From: Armatimonadota bacterium
Lineage (GTDB): Bacteria; Armatimonadota; UBA5829; DTJY01
Direction of reading: 5' to 3'
NCBI GenBank assembly: GCA_025358205.1
Contig: JANYKG010000035.1
Span: 1-43,230 of the forward strand
DNA length: 43,230 nt
Numbering within the stretch: position 1 is the first letter of the stretch; each line of letters starts with the position of its first letter. Shown here piece by piece: positions 8,926 through 17,341 of the stretch. The translations under genes and the position numbers were made by a program. Under the pieces are notes generated by a model. It made no database searches. It saw only the letters and a program-made list of their open reading frames with translations, and was not told the origin of the DNA.

Positions 8926-8948
8926 AGGGTTGTCGGCCCAAACTACTA

Positions 8949-9431
8949 TCAGCGTGACGCCAACTTAGAGGATACCTTCATGTATATACCTTGAACATCA
9001 GTAGAGTTAATGCCGTATCTCTCCGCCACTATCTCTATCGCGCGTGCCTCCGGGTCATCTATCGTACTCGAATCCATCTGAGATGGCATGTTCATAGGCG
9101 ATTTCTGGATGCGGCGCGTCTCCTCAACCACTTGGTTAAATATGCGTCGTTCTTTCGGCAAAACGCGGCTAATCTCATACTGTCCGCGGGCGTCTTTCGT
9201 TATGTCATATCCGGAATGCGGAATCGGCGGCTCTTGAAAATTGGTATAGTACCCGGTGCGCCACACCACGATGCCGACTAAGGCATAAAAAGCTAGCAGC
9301 AGAACGGTCAGCGTATCCTTGAGCGCCCGTCTCTGCGGAGACAACCACAGCAACAACAGCCCCACCGGCGGAAGAACGATCATTACCGGCAGAATGAACT
9401 CCAGTTTGTGCCAGCTTTTCTTCTTTCTCAT
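8949..9431 (-). CDS. Hypothetical two-helix membrane protein
   Basis: About 160 residues. The N-terminus is basic (MRKKKSWHKLE), followed by two membrane helices, FILPVMIVLPPVGLLLLWL and TLTVLLLAFYALVGIVVW, separated by a short loop with SPQRRALKD; the remaining 95 residues are soluble and end with a helical segment AIEIVAERYGINSTDVQGIYMKV. I do not recognise a family. The start is uncertain: GTG 9452 lies only 3 bases after AGGAG, whereas ATG 9431 overlaps (ATGA) the stop of a 5-codon upstream frame at 9428-9445 that has better spacing from the same AGGAG. I therefore prefer 9431. It is alone on its strand, divergent from the glycosidase gene at 9588. Confidence 0.65.
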   Translation of the reverse strand: MRKKKSWHKLEFILPVMIVLPPVGLLLLWLSPQRRALKDTLTVLLLAFYALVGIVVWRTGYYTNFQEPPIPHSGYDITKDARGQYEISRVLPKERRIFNQVVEETRRIQKSPMNMPSQMDSSTIDDPEARAIEIVAERYGINSTDVQGIYMKVSSKLASR

Positions 9432-9445
9432 AATCCACTCGCCAT
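9428..9445 (-). promoter_or_regulatory. Possible upstream micro-ORF (MASGL) for the 8949-9431 gene
   Basis: ATG-GCG-AGT-GGA-TTA-TGA lies 10 bases after AGGAG, and its TGA overlaps the ATG of the downstream gene in the ATGA arrangement typical of translational reinitiation. It may only be an accident of alternative starts. Confidence 0.25.
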
Positions 9446-9587
9446 AAAACACGATCTCCTGTGGTCAGTATTATACCATGAGGTTCCAGGCCAGGCAACC
9501 GTTCGACAAAGGATTACAGGTTCCCTTCGTAGAATCAATCACAGGTGTATCCACGATGCACCAACAAACCACGGAAAGAGAACCTAC

Positions 9588-12500
9588 TTGACCATTTTAG
9601 ATAATCTCATTGGACAGAATGTGAACATCGCCGAGTTCGGGCGTGTAATGCACTGGACAGGCGACGATCCCATGACCATCAAAAGCCACGACATCGAACC
9701 ATGCGAAGACGGCTCATACCTGCCTGTAACGACGGTCGAGGGCGATAACCCGCACATCGGGATAGAGTGGGAATATCCACGCCAGTTCTACCGTGTCGTC
9801 GCGGAGTTTGCGGATGCAGATGAAGCGCCCTGCACGGACAACCTGCGAGTTCAATATTGGCAGCGAAACTGGCCGCCGTCGTATCAGGGCGGATGGACGG
9901 CGGTTGATGACCCATACAACGGCAAGTGGGTCAACGCTCACTGCGAGATCGCGATCAGCGGCGGGACGATGGACATATCGTTCGATCCGCTGGACATCAC
10001 CGAACTGCGTCACGCGGAGGATTTCGCGGTCTCATACCGGCAGTCGTACCGCGTGCGGTTGCTGTTCAAAGACGGCTCAACGCCGAGAATTCGAGCTATG
10101 CAGGTCTTCTCGGAGTCGGTCTGGCGGACGGCGGACCTGCAGATCAGCTTTGGCAACCCTGAGCATTCTTTCAAGAGCGTGGAGATCGGTAATGGGCGTA
10201 TTCTCTCGCTGTACGAATCCGACCCCGCAAGTGTGAAGCTCAGCGTGCTGTACGCCGAGACGCACAACTACGGCATCAACAAGTCAGTTCCGTGGGAACC
10301 CGACCGCACAGTGGTAACGGTAAATGCCGAACCGCACAGCTTTTCGTTTCTGGTAACAGATGCGCTGGCAGGCGGAGTGAGCATACCGGATTTCTGTGTA
10401 TGTATCGGACTAGGCGAACCTACCCCTTCTCTCTTGAGGGAGAAGGTTGGGATGAGGGTGGAAGCCGACGCCGCTGCCGAGACCCTCACCCCTGGCCCCT
10501 CTCCCTACCAGGGAGAGGGAAATGCGCTATCCATATTCGACCGCATCCTCACGGAACCTGAGCAAACCTACGAGCGCGCGAGCAGAGAAATACCGCATGT
10601 AAACAGGACGACCGTCCACCAGTACGGCAGGTACGTACCCATAGGGTGCGAGGCCAACCGACAGGAGTTCGCAATTCGCTACAACGGCGAGATCTTCGCG
10701 GACAAAGAAGAGATGAAGGCGTCCGGCAGAGACACCGCAAAACTTCTCTGGCCCGGAAAGTGCATATTCTACAAGTTCCCCACCGGCGACCCGGTGGATT
10801 TCCGATATCGCGAAGATGGCGCCGAGCAGAGCGCGATGGACGGGTATCTGCCGATCTACACGAGCAAGTGGAAAGATCGGGAGTTCGTCTACGAAATGAC
10901 CTCCTTCGCGGCGCTAATGGATGAAACACCGTGGGATGAAGAAAAGAAGCGCGGGGACGAGCCGATAGTCGCGCTTTCACGGATCAAGATCAGAAACACC
11001 ACGGAAGAAAAGCGGACGGCCCGGTTCTGGATGGTGGTCGAAAACCCTGAAGAACTCAGCGTGGACGAACAGGGCTTTGTCTATGCCACGGGTCGAGCAT
11101 ACAATGACTGGGTTCCGGATGCGCAAATCCAGAAACGATGGATTGTAGAGAAATATCCAACTCGCAGGCTCAGGGTGTACATTGACACCAGGGGCAAAGG
11201 CGCGGCAACACCAGCCGCATGCAGCTACGAGCCGCTGGGCGTGACAGGTATCCCGAATGCCGTTGCCTACGACATCGAACTTGAGCCGAGAACGAGCCAC
11301 GAAATTGACCTGTTCATCCCATTCGTCACCTTTACCGGCGATGACGGCAGGGGGGCGGTCGAGGCGCTGAGCTTCGACGCGAAACTGGCCGAAATGAAGA
11401 GCTACTGGCAAGAGCAGATTGATGCCGGCGCAAGCATCAAGGTGCCTGAGCAAGACATCACCGATTTCGTGAAGGCAACGATCCCTCACATCGGCATCAC
11501 GGTGGACAAGGACATCAAGACCGGCTACTACATGCTCCCCGCCGGGACCTACAGGTATCCGGTCTGCATGAACGAGGCATGCCACCAGATCAGGGCGCTC
11601 GACTACCGAGGCCACCACGAGCGCGCGCGGAAGTACCTGCGCCCGTTCTACGAGCTTCAGAGCACACAGGGCATGCACGGGCGGTTCCACAGCAAGGAGG
11701 GCGTTTTCCACGGTCTGCAGACCGATGAGGACACGAACTACCAGGGCTTCAACTATAACCTCGACCACGGCTACGTGCTGTTCGCGATGTGCGAGCATTA
11801 CCTGCTGACCCGCGACAAGGACTGGCTCGCGGAAGTGGCGCACAGGCTCGTCGCAGCGTGTGATTTCGTGACCCGCGAACGGCTGGCGACGATGAAAACC
11901 AATCCCGACGGCGGAAAGACCTGGGAATACGGACTCCTTCCGCCAGGCCATCTGGAGGATAACCCGGAGTGGCTGTACTGGTATGCCGTCAACGCTCACT
12001 GCTACCGAGGCATGAAGGCGACGGCTGACGTGCTGGCGGATATCGGCCATCCCGAGGCTACGCGACTGGCCGAGGATGCAGAGGCATACCGCGAGGATAT
12101 CTACCAGGCGATGCGGATATCAGCCGAGCTTGCGCCGGTGGTCAAACTGGCGGACGGAAACTTCACGCCGATGGTCCCAACCAGATGCCAACTGCGCGGA
12201 CGTGATATCGGCTGGATTCGCGATTCTCTATACCCTGCCATGCATGCCATCGAATGCGGCGTTCTTGAACCGAACGACGACATGGCTACATGGATGCTCA
12301 AGGACACAGAGGATAACATCTTCGTCTCACGATATCGCGGGCGGCAGGTTGACCTGGAGCGGTTCTGGTTCAGTCACGGCGGCAACACAATCCAAAGCGG
12401 GCTGCTTCCGATAGTAATGATCTACCTCAAGCGCAACCAGCCTGAACATGCCATACGGGCGCTCTTCAACGGGTTTGCGCAGAACATCTACCGCGACGTG

Positions 12501-12923
12501 CGGTGCTTCATCGAGCATCCGGTCGAGGCTTTCGGGCTTGGTGCGGGGCCGTTCTACAAGACGCCGGACGAGAACTGCTGGGTGAACTGGCTGCGTAACT
12601 GTCTGCTGATGGAGCGCGGAGCTGACTGCCTGAGCATCGCGCCGGGCGTGCCGAGGGAATGGTTCGCCCAGGGATTCAGCGTTCAGAACATGGCTACCTA
12701 CTTCGGCCCGGTAAGCTACGCCGTGTCATCAGCAGACCACATGACGCTGGAACCGCCGAAGCGGAACCCTCCGGCGCGGCTGGAAGTGTCATTCCGCCAT
12801 CCTGATAAAAAGCCGATCCAGACGGTTACAGTAAACGGCGCACCGCACGCCGACTTCGACGCAGAGGCTGTCACAATCCGCGGGCCGTGGGCGGGCGGTC
12901 TGGACCTTGTAGTCTCCTACTGA
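9588..12923 (+). CDS. Large six-hairpin glycosidase-like protein
   Basis: About 1,111 residues from TTG 9588, which follows GGAAAGAG; the frame is open to 9408 but that part crosses the divergent promoter area and is not protein-like. There is no signal peptide. The first 650 residues look like beta-sandwich/supersandwich modules as in glycoside-phosphorylase-type enzymes; residues about 650-1010 resemble an (alpha/alpha)6 barrel (HARKYLRPFYELQSTQGMHGRF, YWYAVNAHCYRGMKATADVL, ARALFNGFAQNIY), and the end is a small beta domain. Family level (for example GH78, GH95 or GH94-like) cannot be fixed by eye, so substrate is unknown. Residues about 277-312 (EPTPSLLREKVGMRVEAD and TLTPGPSPYQGEG) are encoded by two REP-like palindromes inserted in frame. 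A GC-rich hairpin follows the stop. Confidence 0.75.
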   Translation: MTILDNLIGQNVNIAEFGRVMHWTGDDPMTIKSHDIEPCEDGSYLPVTTVEGDNPHIGIEWEYPRQFYRVVAEFADADEAPCTDNLRVQYWQRNWPPSYQGGWTAVDDPYNGKWVNAHCEIAISGGTMDISFDPLDITELRHAEDFAVSYRQSYRVRLLFKDGSTPRIRAMQVFSESVWRTADLQISFGNPEHSFKSVEIGNGRILSLYESDPASVKLSVLYAETHNYGINKSVPWEPDRTVVTVNAEPHSFSFLVTDALAGGVSIPDFCVCIGLGEPTPSLLREKVGMRVEADAAAETLTPGPSPYQGEGNALSIFDRILTEPEQTYERASREIPHVNRTTVHQYGRYVPIGCEANRQEFAIRYNGEIFADKEEMKASGRDTAKLLWPGKCIFYKFPTGDPVDFRYREDGAEQSAMDGYLPIYTSKWKDREFVYEMTSFAALMDETPWDEEKKRGDEPIVALSRIKIRNTTEEKRTARFWMVVENPEELSVDEQGFVYATGRAYNDWVPDAQIQKRWIVEKYPTRRLRVYIDTRGKGAATPAACSYEPLGVTGIPNAVAYDIELEPRTSHEIDLFIPFVTFTGDDGRGAVEALSFDAKLAEMKSYWQEQIDAGASIKVPEQDITDFVKATIPHIGITVDKDIKTGYYMLPAGTYRYPVCMNEACHQIRALDYRGHHERARKYLRPFYELQSTQGMHGRFHSKEGVFHGLQTDEDTNYQGFNYNLDHGYVLFAMCEHYLLTRDKDWLAEVAHRLVAACDFVTRERLATMKTNPDGGKTWEYGLLPPGHLEDNPEWLYWYAVNAHCYRGMKATADVLADIGHPEATRLAEDAEAYREDIYQAMRISAELAPVVKLADGNFTPMVPTRCQLRGRDIGWIRDSLYPAMHAIECGVLEPNDDMATWMLKDTEDNIFVSRYRGRQVDLERFWFSHGGNTIQSGLLPIVMIYLKRNQPEHAIRALFNGFAQNIYRDVRCFIEHPVEAFGLGAGPFYKTPDENCWVNWLRNCLLMERGADCLSIAPGVPREWFAQGFSVQNMATYFGPVSYAVSSADHMTLEPPKRNPPARLEVSFRHPDKKPIQTVTVNGAPHADFDAEAVTIRGPWAGGLDLVVSY
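10420..10520. repeat. Pair of REP-like palindromes inserted in frame in the glycosidase gene
   Basis: The left unit has CCTTCTC/GAGAAGG at 10425-10446 followed by GGGATGAGGGT; the right unit starts ACCCTCACCCC and has CCCTCTCCCT/AGGGAGAGGG at 10497-10519 with loop ACC. The two are in opposite orientation, so the whole segment is one larger inverted repeat. Sequences of the type CCCTCACCCC...CCCTCTCCC...GGGAGAGGG are widespread dispersed repeats in bacterial genomes, giving the peptide LTPGPSPxxGEG. Here the frame is kept through both units. Confidence 0.8.
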
Positions 12924-12930
12924 AAGGCCC

Positions 12931-12962
12931 GGGAGGCGGTCCGCCGCGGCGCACCGCCTCCC
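12931..12962 (+). terminator. GC-rich hairpin after the glycosidase gene
   Basis: GGGAGGCGGT pairs with ACCGCCTCCC around a 12-base loop, 8 bases after the stop. It lacks a T-run. A second hairpin GCGGACG/CGTCCGC (12974-12991) follows; it resembles short GC-rich dispersed repeats. Together they separate the convergent genes ending at 12923 and 13012. Confidence 0.5.
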
Positions 12963-13011
12963 TTCCCGGAAAAGCGGACGGGGACGTCCGCGCTCCCAAG
13001 AGAATGGTTTT

Positions 13012-13716
13012 CTACTCAGTCGGCTCTTCCGGCTTAGGTTGAGAGGGCGGCAGCAGTTCCGCAGGCATCTGGCGTTTGGAGGCTTTTGTTATCAGATCGG
13101 CGCGAACCACGGCGTCTATCAGTCCGTATACGTAAGCGATGCCGGCTATGCTCCCCAGCCACTGCACCATGGGGCTAATACCGCTGAGCGCGCCTGCCAT
13201 GCTTTCCGGATTTCGGGGATGTGACGGGAACAGCACAAAGCTAAAGAGAAAGACAAGGAACGTTCCGAGGATTATCGCTCCCTTCCGGATTTCGCCATTG
13301 TAAAACTGACCCAGTCCGGGGACGAGCACGGCACAGAATAGCGCCAAAATCGGGTTCTTTGCGTGTATATCACGCTTGGCCGGGTTGGTCAGCATCTCTT
13401 CGGCCAGCAACCGGTTATGTTCACGCTCGCCGATCTCCAACACCAGCTTGGCATACCTCGTCTCAAGCGATGCACGGCCCGGCGCCAAACCCATGGCGGT
13501 TTTGACTTCCGCCAGCGCGGCATCCAGCTTGCCCACACCCTGCAGAATATCCGCCAGCATCTCGTGCATCACGATATCATCGGGAGCGATGGCCAGCGCC
13601 CGCCGACACTTATCCTCGGCCTCGATCCACTCACCGCGCGTGCGGTGAAGATTCGCCGCTGCCGTCAGCGTGCTAAGTTCTCGCTCCTGGTCAAAGGTTA
13701 GTTTGTCCGATGTCAT
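13012..13716 (-). CDS. TPR protein with C-terminal TM2-like membrane domain
   Basis: About 234 residues. The first half is a tetratricopeptide array (ANLHRTRGEWIEAEDKCRRALAIAPDDIVMHEMLADILQGVGKLDAALAEVKTAMG shows two repeats of the canonical spacing). The second half has a TM2-type unit ILALFCAVLVPGLGQFYNGEIRKGAIILGTFLVFLFSFVLF, in which PGLGQFYNGEIRKG is the diagnostic loop, and another hydrophobic helix near residue 195. It is likely an inner-membrane protein with cytoplasmic TPRs for protein contacts; no function known. ATG 13716 is chosen over 13731 because the latter lies within a dispersed palindrome; GGGGCA precedes 13716. Pro/Lys/Glu-rich tail ends the protein. Confidence 0.8.
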   Translation of the reverse strand: MTSDKLTFDQERELSTLTAAANLHRTRGEWIEAEDKCRRALAIAPDDIVMHEMLADILQGVGKLDAALAEVKTAMGLAPGRASLETRYAKLVLEIGEREHNRLLAEEMLTNPAKRDIHAKNPILALFCAVLVPGLGQFYNGEIRKGAIILGTFLVFLFSFVLFPSHPRNPESMAGALSGISPMVQWLGSIAGIAYVYGLIDAVVRADLITKASKRQMPAELLPPSQPKPEEPTE

Positions 13717-13727
13717 GTGTCTGCCCC

Positions 13728-13792
13728 GCATTATTCACAAAGGACGTGAATAATGCTCGAAATGCCCTGCATTATGCATAGGCGCATAATGC
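13728..13792. repeat. Dispersed palindrome pair, locus 2
   Basis: First hairpin GCATTATTCAC/GTGAATAATGC (13728-13756), second GCATTATGC/GCATAATGC (13769-13792). Read on the minus strand the pair lies immediately upstream of the start of the 13012-13716 gene, and the tail of the first unit is AATGCGGGGCAGA, matching the tail of the other loci. Confidence 0.8.
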
Positions 13793-13848
13793 CAGCTAAG
13801 TCACTCCTGTCACTTGAATGACGATCATGTAACCGGGAAAGTTCCTGA

Positions 13849-14220
13849 CTAGCAAGGCAGAGGCGGCGGACTGCCCTTCTCCTCGCCCGACCAGTAGGCC
13901 TCAAGTCGGTAGAACTCCCGCTGCTCCTCTGACATGATGTGGACGACTACCTCGCCGTAGTCCAGCAGCAGCCACCCGCAGTCCGTGCTGCCTTCCACGC
14001 GTTTGCCCTTCACGCCGTTGTCCGCCAGTGTGTCCACCACAGCCTCCATGAGCGCGCGGATGTGTATGCGCGAAGTGCCCGTGGCGATTACGATGGAATC
14101 CGTCATGAGTGTGCGTTCGCGGACCGGTATGACAATCGGCTCCACGGCCTTCTTGTCTTCCAGCGCCCCGATAATGATGGCAACTTTCTCTTCTGATGTT
14201 GGTTTCTTCTTTGAACTCAA
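13849..14220 (-). CDS. rsfS: Ribosomal silencing factor RsfS
   Basis: RsfS binds ribosomal protein L14 and blocks subunit joining when nutrients run short. The 123-residue protein has the family features DSIVIATGTSRIHIRALMEAVVDTL and VEGSTDCGWLLLDYGEVVVHIMSEEQREFYRLEAYW, and normal length. The start is TTG at 14220, with GGAG 8 bases before it; that GGAG is inside the last codons of the upstream LCP gene (5 bases apart), so translation is probably coupled. An N-terminal stretch KKKPTSEEK is lysine-rich. It is the last gene of the minus-strand housekeeping block. Confidence 0.93.
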   Translation of the reverse strand: MSSKKKPTSEEKVAIIIGALEDKKAVEPIVIPVRERTLMTDSIVIATGTSRIHIRALMEAVVDTLADNGVKGKRVEGSTDCGWLLLDYGEVVVHIMSEEQREFYRLEAYWSGEEKGSPPPLPC

Positions 14221-14225
14221 ATTAG

Positions 14226-15440
14226 TTAACTCCCTGTGCCGATAAGCTTACAGTCTTTGCCGACTATCACGGTGATATCGGCCTTGGATTCAGGTTTCTT
14301 GTCCTGTGTGATTGTGCCGGTATTCACCAACCCGGCCAGTTTGTCCAGTCCGTTATCGCCTTTGTGGCCGACAATCTGTGATGATTCGTACCCAAAGGAT
14401 GGAGCGTTGCCAACGGTCTTCACTTCGTACCCGTACAGCTTCAACGCCTCCGCAACCTTTTGTGCAGCGCCCGGTATCCCAGTGCCGTTCAGCACTTCCA
14501 GACTCGGCATCGGCGGCTTCGGAAAGAACAGTTCCTGAACAACTTCCTTTGTTTTGTCCACGTCCTGAATCATGTAACTGATGCCGCTGATATACTCCGG
14601 TACCGCCGGCATCTGAACCATTTGAACTTCACTCAGGTTTATCTCACGAAAGAGTTCCGCAAGCCTGATGCCATCCCTTGTGGTCATGCTGGTGTCCACG
14701 TTGTCCATCAGAGCCTTCACCACCCACGGCAGTTTGGGCAGCTTGGTAGGCGAAAGCATTTTCGAGATAAACGCCTTGATAAACTTCTGCTGCCGCCCCA
14801 TGCGCGTGATGTCGCCAAGAGTGTCGTGTCTGAAGCGCACGTACCCCATGGCATCCTTGCCCATCAGCACCTGGCGACCCTTCTTCAGGTTGATGTGCAA
14901 GTTGCCCCAGTTGTCGTCGTAGTGCATGTTCTTCTCAACATCCACTTCCACGCCGCCCAGGATGTCCACTGCCTGCACAAACCCGTTCAGGTTCGTCTTG
15001 ATGTAGTAGTCGGGTTTGATGCCGGTCAGCATCTCAACCGCGTTCATTGTCAGGTAAGGCCCACCGACAACGTGCGCGGCGTTCACCTTCACGTATCCGT
15101 GTCCGGGCAGTTCAATCCGCGTGTCCCTCGGCACTGAAATGGCGGCTACACGCTTATTGGGAAAATCCACCTGCATAAGAATGATCGTGTCTGTCAACCC
15201 GCGCTCCCGCTTCTGGGTCAGGCGCGTATTGTCCTCGCCCATCGCGCATATATACACCACGTCTTTACCGCCAAACGTGGGAGCGAGAAACTCAACTCTG
15301 TGGCCGAATCCCGATGTGCGTATCCCTATGTACGTACCCAACGCCGCGAAACCCGCCAACGCAGCCAGCACAATTAGAACTATGCCGACACGGCGTCCAT
15401 AGTCTATTCCGCTTCGCCCGTATGCCGATCTTCTGCCCAT
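14226..15440 (-). CDS. LytR-CpsA-Psr (LCP) family cell-wall polymer transferase
   Basis: LCP enzymes attach undecaprenyl-linked glycopolymers to peptidoglycan outside the membrane. The 404-residue protein has a basic cytoplasmic start, one membrane anchor (VGIVLIVLAALAGFAALGTYIGI, residues about 17-40), the LCP catalytic domain (about 75-240) with SVPRDTRIELPGHGYVKVNAAH and RFRHDTLGDITRMGRQQKFI holding the Arg/Asp residues that bind the pyrophosphate head, and a C-terminal LytR_C domain (about 305-395, SLEVLNGTGIPGAAQKVAEALKLYGYEV). ATG 15440 follows AGAGGGCTAGG in the end of nadD, 5 bases downstream of it. Placement between nadD and rsfS is known from several Gram-positive and Armatimonadota/Chloroflexota-type genomes. 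Confidence 0.92.
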   Translation of the reverse strand: MGRRSAYGRSGIDYGRRVGIVLIVLAALAGFAALGTYIGIRTSGFGHRVEFLAPTFGGKDVVYICAMGEDNTRLTQKRERGLTDTIILMQVDFPNKRVAAISVPRDTRIELPGHGYVKVNAAHVVGGPYLTMNAVEMLTGIKPDYYIKTNLNGFVQAVDILGGVEVDVEKNMHYDDNWGNLHINLKKGRQVLMGKDAMGYVRFRHDTLGDITRMGRQQKFIKAFISKMLSPTKLPKLPWVVKALMDNVDTSMTTRDGIRLAELFREINLSEVQMVQMPAVPEYISGISYMIQDVDKTKEVVQELFFPKPPMPSLEVLNGTGIPGAAQKVAEALKLYGYEVKTVGNAPSFGYESSQIVGHKGDNGLDKLAGLVNTGTITQDKKPESKADITVIVGKDCKLIGTGS

Positions 15441-15445
15441 ACTGC

Positions 15446-16048
15446 CTAGCCCTCTGCGTAAAATCCGCGCTCGCGGATGTACGATTCAACTTCGTCGGTC
15501 ACCAGGTATTTGATGCTCTTACGCTCAGCCACGCGCCGCCTGATCTCGGTTGACGATACGTCCAACTCAATCATCGGCAGCATCTCAACTGCGCCGAACA
15601 GGTTCGCGGACAGCTTCTGCTCCAGTTTGCTGAGATCCACTCCGGGGCGGGGCGCTACCAGAAACCGCGCAAGGCTCGGAAGGCGATCCGCGTCATGCCA
15701 GTGCGGCAGGTAGAGCGCTTCATCCGCGCCAATCACGAAGAACAACTCTGAGTCCGGGCTGTAGACGCTCTTCATATGCGCCAGAGTGTCAACCGAATAC
15801 GAAAGGCCTTCTCGTTCGATCTCGATTCGCGAGACCTCAAAACACGGGTTTGACGCGATGCTCAGCGCCACCATGTTGTACCGGTCTTCCGCGTCCGAAA
15901 CAGCGTACCCAGGCTTGTGCGGCGGCTGACCGGCCGGTATGAACAGAACCTTCGCAAGGTCGAACTGCACTCGCGCTTCTTCTGCCATCAGCAGGTGCGC
16001 CCAGTGCGGCGGATCGAACGTGCCTCCCATTATGCCTAGTTTGAGCAT
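15446..16048 (-). CDS. nadD: Nicotinate-nucleotide adenylyltransferase
   Basis: Converts nicotinate mononucleotide and ATP to deamido-NAD, the penultimate step of NAD synthesis. About 200 residues, the usual size. The nucleotidyltransferase motif GGTFDPPHWAHLLMA (HxGH class, here HWAH) is at the N-terminus, FIPAGQPPHKPG follows, and SSTEIRRRVAE near the C-terminus is the ISSTxIR motif. I prefer ATG 16048 (MLKLGIMGGTFDPPH) to GTG 16054 because a GGGG-rich stretch lies just before it, but both are possible. It is separated from proB by about 100 bases containing a short hexamer repeat. Confidence 0.94.
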   Translation of the reverse strand: MLKLGIMGGTFDPPHWAHLLMAEEARVQFDLAKVLFIPAGQPPHKPGYAVSDAEDRYNMVALSIASNPCFEVSRIEIEREGLSYSVDTLAHMKSVYSPDSELFFVIGADEALYLPHWHDADRLPSLARFLVAPRPGVDLSKLEQKLSANLFGAVEMLPMIELDVSSTEIRRRVAERKSIKYLVTDEVESYIRERGFYAEG

Positions 16049-16119
16049 AAACACCCCATCGCACTCTCGCGCTAGAATTCCTGAATCGCCGGAACTCGCC
16101 CGAAGCGCAAACAGATCGG

Positions 16120-16149
16120 GTACGAGAAGAGTAGAGTACGAGTACGAGA
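16120..16149. repeat. Degenerate TACGAG hexamer repeat
   Basis: Between proB and nadD the sequence reads as tandem 6-base units around TACGAG (GTACGAG, then GAGTACGAGTACGAGAC). The same units occur as an inverted pair at 38805-38870 next to nifS. Confidence 0.55.
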
Positions 16150-16151
16150 CT

Positions 16152-17264
16152 TTATGATTGGAGGACCATGTTGTCCCGGTGAATCGCCTCGTCGTAGCCC
16201 TTGTAACCCAGTATCTCCTCGATCTCCGAGCTTTGCCGACCGCTTATGCGCTTCAGTTCGTCCGCACTATAGTTTACGAATCCGCGGGCGATATGGTTTC
16301 CGTCCTTATCCGTCAGTCGAACCAGGTCACCCGCGCCGAACTTGCCGGTCACGTCAATAATCCCAGCCGCAAGCAGACTCTTGCCTTTTTCAACGATCAT
16401 CTTCCTTGCGCCGTCGTTCACGGACACACTCCCCTTGGGGGCCGCGCCGAATACCATCCACCGCTGGCGTCCGCTGAGACACTTCTGACTCGGCAGGAAC
16501 GTGGTGCCCACTTCCGCGCCTGCCAGGATATCCGCTATCACATCAGGCCTGCGACCGTCGGCGATGACCATGGTCACACCGCACCGGGTGGCAATCTCCG
16601 CTGCCTCGATCTTGGTCCGCATTCCGCCGGTTCCGTTCAGGCCCTGAGTGCCGCCTGCCATGGCGCGAACTCCGTCATCTATCTTCGGCACCAGCGATAT
16701 CAGTTCAGCCGACTGATCCTCGCCCGGATGCGCGGTGAACAAGCCCTGCACGTCGGAGAGCAGTACCAGCAGATCGGCCTCGATGTTCGAGGCGACCAAC
16801 GCGGCGAGCGTGTCGTTGTCGCCAACCTTTATCTCGTCCACGGCCACGGTATCGTTCTCGTTCACCACAGGCACAACGCCGTGTCGAAAGAGCGCGAGGA
16901 CAGTGTTACGGGCGTTCAGGTATCTGCCTCGCTCCCTGAAATCCTCGCGGGTAAGGAGAATCTGGCCGGTGGTAAGGCCGTGACGGCGAAAAGTGTCCGC
17001 GTAGGTCTGCATAAGAAGCCCCTGCCCCACAGCGGCGGCTGCTTGCTTCTCGGGTATCGTTCGTGGTCGCGCGGTCAGGCCGAGGGATTCCATGCCTGCC
17101 CGGATAGCGCCTGATGTAACGAGCAGCACATCGCTGCCCCGCGCCTTGGCTCCAGCTATCTGACCGGCAAGCGACTCGATGTAGACACGGTCAATAAGCC
17201 CACTCTCATCCGTGAGCGTACTCGTTCCCACCTTTATGACTATGCGCTTGAAATCGTTGTTCAT
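16152..17264 (-). CDS. proB: Glutamate 5-kinase
   Basis: Catalyses ATP-dependent phosphorylation of glutamate, the first step of proline synthesis. The 370-residue protein has the amino-acid-kinase domain (residues 1-250: IVIKVGTSTLTDESGLID, LVTSGAIRAGMESLGL, NENDTVAVDEIKVGDNDTLAALVA, GTGGMRTKIEAAEIATRCGV) and a C-terminal PUA domain (about 275-360), the standard full-length bacterial form. No clear Shine-Dalgarno site precedes ATG 17264. It follows obgE by about 77 bases on the same strand. No proA is seen in the window. Confidence 0.95.
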   Translation of the reverse strand: MNNDFKRIVIKVGTSTLTDESGLIDRVYIESLAGQIAGAKARGSDVLLVTSGAIRAGMESLGLTARPRTIPEKQAAAAVGQGLLMQTYADTFRRHGLTTGQILLTREDFRERGRYLNARNTVLALFRHGVVPVVNENDTVAVDEIKVGDNDTLAALVASNIEADLLVLLSDVQGLFTAHPGEDQSAELISLVPKIDDGVRAMAGGTQGLNGTGGMRTKIEAAEIATRCGVTMVIADGRRPDVIADILAGAEVGTTFLPSQKCLSGRQRWMVFGAAPKGSVSVNDGARKMIVEKGKSLLAAGIIDVTGKFGAGDLVRLTDKDGNHIARGFVNYSADELKRISGRQSSEIEEILGYKGYDEAIHRDNMVLQS

Positions 17265-17341
17265 GTGTGAGGGACCGCAGGCCGCAAAATGAAGCGCAAC
17301 TACATTCTTGAAGGCTCTTTATCATGGTTGCGACTGGCAAC

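Noticed and set aside
9408-9587. N-terminal extension of the large glycosidase to an ATG at 9408
   Set aside because: It overlaps the divergent gene, is not protein-like, and TTG 9588 has a suitable GGAAAGAG.
10977-12050. Long open frame opposite the glycosidase gene (357 codons)
   Set aside because: Composition of an antisense shadow and no recognisable domain; the plus strand encodes a coherent glycosidase.
16158-17114. Long open frame opposite proB (318 codons)
   Set aside because: Shadow of a conserved gene on the other strand, a result of the GC-rich codon bias; no domain or ribosome site.
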